Source of the DNA: Lachnospiraceae bacterium UBA3310
GTDB taxonomy: Bacteria > Bacillota > Clostridia > Lachnospirales > Lachnospiraceae
Length of the DNA: 64,000 bases
Assembly (NCBI GenBank): GCA_002361355.1
Contig: DESQ01000038.1
Coordinates: 47,548 to 111,547 of the forward strand
Reading direction: 5' to 3'
The notes beneath the pieces are model-generated. The model did no database searches. It was not told the origin of the DNA and saw only the letters and a list, made by a program, of their open reading frames with translations. Every line of letters starts with the position of its first letter. Position 1 is the stretch's first letter. Shown in pieces: positions 62,368 through 64,000 of the stretch. Both the position numbers and the translations under genes were made by a program.

Positions 62368-63987
62368 ATGAAACTGACAGGCAATGGAATTAAAGATCGC
62401 GCTACATGGGAAAAGGCAGGAATCGCACTTCCGGGATATGACGTGGAGCAGGTTTCAGAGAGGGCAAAAAAGAAGCCGGTATGGGTACATTTTGGAATCG
62501 GAAACATTTTCCGCATCTTTATCGGCGGCATTGCAGACGGCCTTTTGGAAGCAGGGGCGATGGACAGGGGCATTACCTGTGTGGAAACATTTGATTATGA
62601 AGTTGTGGATAAAATTTATGAACCTTATGACAATCTGGGGCTGGGCGTGATCCTGCACGGGGAAGGGACAAGGGAATACAGGGTGATTGGATCTATGGCC
62701 GAAGCGGTAAAAGCACAGTCCTCCGTTCCGGCATAGTGGAGCCGGCTGAAAGAAATCTTTGCCGGTTCTTCTTTGCAGATGGTTTCTTTTACCATTACGG
62801 AAAAAGGATATGCCCTGCAAAAGGCGGACGGTACATGGTTTCCTTTTGTGGAAGCCGATATCCAAAACGGACCGGACAAAGCTGTGGGAGCGATGGCGGT
62901 GCTGACGGCTATGCTCTATGAACGGTATCAGGCAGGAAAATATCCTATTGCATTGGTTTCCATGGATAACTGCTCCCGGAATGGAGCAAAGCTTCGGGAA
63001 TCTGTGTTGGAAATGACAGAGGAATGGCAAAAAGCAGGCTTTGTGGATGAAGGATTCGCTGCATATGTCAACGATGAAAAAACGGTTGCTTTTCCCTGGA
63101 CCATGATTGATAAAATCACGCCGCGCCCAAGCGATCAGATTGCAAAAGATCTGGAAGAATTGGGTGTCGAAGATATGCAGCCTGTCATTACCGGAAAAAA
63201 GACTTATATCGCACCGTTTGTCAATGCAGAAAAGCCGCAGTACCTTGTCATCGAGGACAGTTTCCCTAACGGCCGTCCTGTCCTGGAAAAAGGTTTTGGC
63301 GTATATATGGCGGACAGGGAGACGGTGAATTTGTCGGAGCGCATGAAGGTAACGGCATGCCTGAATCCGGTGCACACCGCGACCGGCCCTCTTGGTGTGG
63401 CATTGGGGTATGAGTTATTTGCGCACATGCTGAATACGGATGAAGACATGATGAAAATGGCACGTATGGTAGCCTATGATGAAGGACTTCCTGTGGCGCC
63501 AAATCCGGGGATTCTTTCCCCACAGGAGTTTGTGGACGAACTTTTCAACGACCGTTTTCCGAATGAATGCCTTGGAGATACAAATCTGCGTCTTGCCGTG
63601 GATGTGTCCCAGATGGTGGGTATCCGTTTTGGGGAAATCATGAAAGCATATGTTGCAAAATACGGGGATGCTTCCCGCCTTACAGCCATTCCTCTTGGGA
63701 TCGCAGGGTGGCTACGTTACATGCTGGCCGTGGACGATGAAGGGAAAAGCTATGAGCTGGCGCCCGATCCTATGAATGAGGAAATACAGGAGCAGTTAAA
63801 AGATATTGTGGTGGGGAGTCCGGAAACCTTTACGGATCAGTTAAGGCCGATTCTCTCCAACGAACGGATCTTCTTTGTTGACATTTATCAGACTGGCCTG
63901 GGAGAAAAAATTGAAACGATGTTTGGCGAAATGCTTGCCGGCCCCGGTGCAATCAAAGCAACCATACATAAATACATATCTCAATAG
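62368..63987 (+). pseudogene. mannitol dehydrogenase-family oxidoreductase interrupted by an amber codon
   Basis: NAD-dependent polyol/uronate dehydrogenase family (mannitol dehydrogenase, fructuronate reductase UxuB). The 539-codon frame is intact except for TAG at codon 123 (62734-62736). Motifs appear on both sides in the same frame: VHFGIGNIFRIF (NAD fold) before, and SMDNCSRNGAKLRESV, FPWTMIDKITPRPSD and FVDIYQTGLGEKIE after. ATG at 62368 follows AAGAGGAAACC. A single G-to-T change of a GAG codon would explain the stop. An in-frame ATG at 62773 could restart translation but would lack the NAD-binding fold. Substrate cannot be stated. Confidence 0.85.
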
Positions 63988-64000
63988 TACCTGAATTGCA

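Noticed and set aside
62734..62736. Pyrrolysine or programmed readthrough at TAG
   Set aside because: The family is not known to contain pyrrolysine, no downstream insertion element is visible, and a single G-to-T change is simpler.
1..64000. CRISPR arrays, rRNA, tRNA, prophage or intact insertion sequences
   Set aside because: No regularly spaced repeats, RNA gene signatures, transposase or integrase motifs were seen by reading; a dedicated search could still find a tRNA.

Overview
The window looks like a chromosomal segment of a motile, endospore-forming member of the Clostridia, most likely Lachnospiraceae. This is inferred from sporulation genes (gpr, spoIIP, sigK), CodY, a Gram-positive style fla/che locus with FliY, CheC and CheD, frequent GTG/TTG starts behind strong AGGAGG sites, and gene order. 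No rRNA, tRNA, CRISPR array, prophage or intact insertion sequence was seen. The order dprA - topA - codY - flgB ... sigD - swrB-like gene - rpsB - tsf matches Bacillus subtilis apart from missing or added genes, so most of the window is conserved backbone.

Region 1 (1-7212): the 3' end of pcrA, a small acidic membrane protein, rlmD, a degenerate GGDEF protein, a PurF-like protein whose glutaminase half has lost its catalytic residues, a zinc-ribbon membrane protein and a TPM-domain protein. Region 2 (7228-14970): rpsT on the minus strand, divergent from the gpr - spoIIP - lepA - hemW cluster, then sigK (without a pro-sequence) and a degenerate HD-GYP-type protein. Region 3 (15144-21007): the comM-like gene and dprA, then topA and codY.

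Region 4 (21053-59749) is one 38-kb flagellar and chemotaxis locus, all on the plus strand. It encodes in order rod and basal body (flgB, flgC, fliE, fliF, fliG), export ATPase complex (fliH, fliI, fliJ), a MotE/YlxF-type protein, hook (fliK, flgD, a TIGR02530-type protein, flgE), stator (swrD, motA, motB, fliL), switch (fliM, fliY, cheY), export gate (fliO, fliP, fliQ, fliR, flhB, flhA), placement (flhF, flhG), a PilZ protein, chemotaxis (cheB, cheA, cheW, cheC, cheD), sigma-28, and a tail of less understood genes ending in a chemoreceptor. A hairpin terminator followed by a sigma-A-type promoter after flgE suggests two main transcription units. Two intercistronic gaps, flgB-flgC and ylxF-fliK, hold large RNA hairpins that no protein explains.

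Region 5 (59731-64000): rpsB - tsf with a structured leader, then a break in the usual order. It holds a decayed toxin-antitoxin pair and a mannitol dehydrogenase-family gene interrupted by one in-frame amber codon. I did not find a clearly new multi-gene system. The best candidates for new biology are the glutaminase-dead PurF-like protein, the structured RNA before fliK, the rpsB leader, and the uncharacterised small proteins in the fla/che locus.
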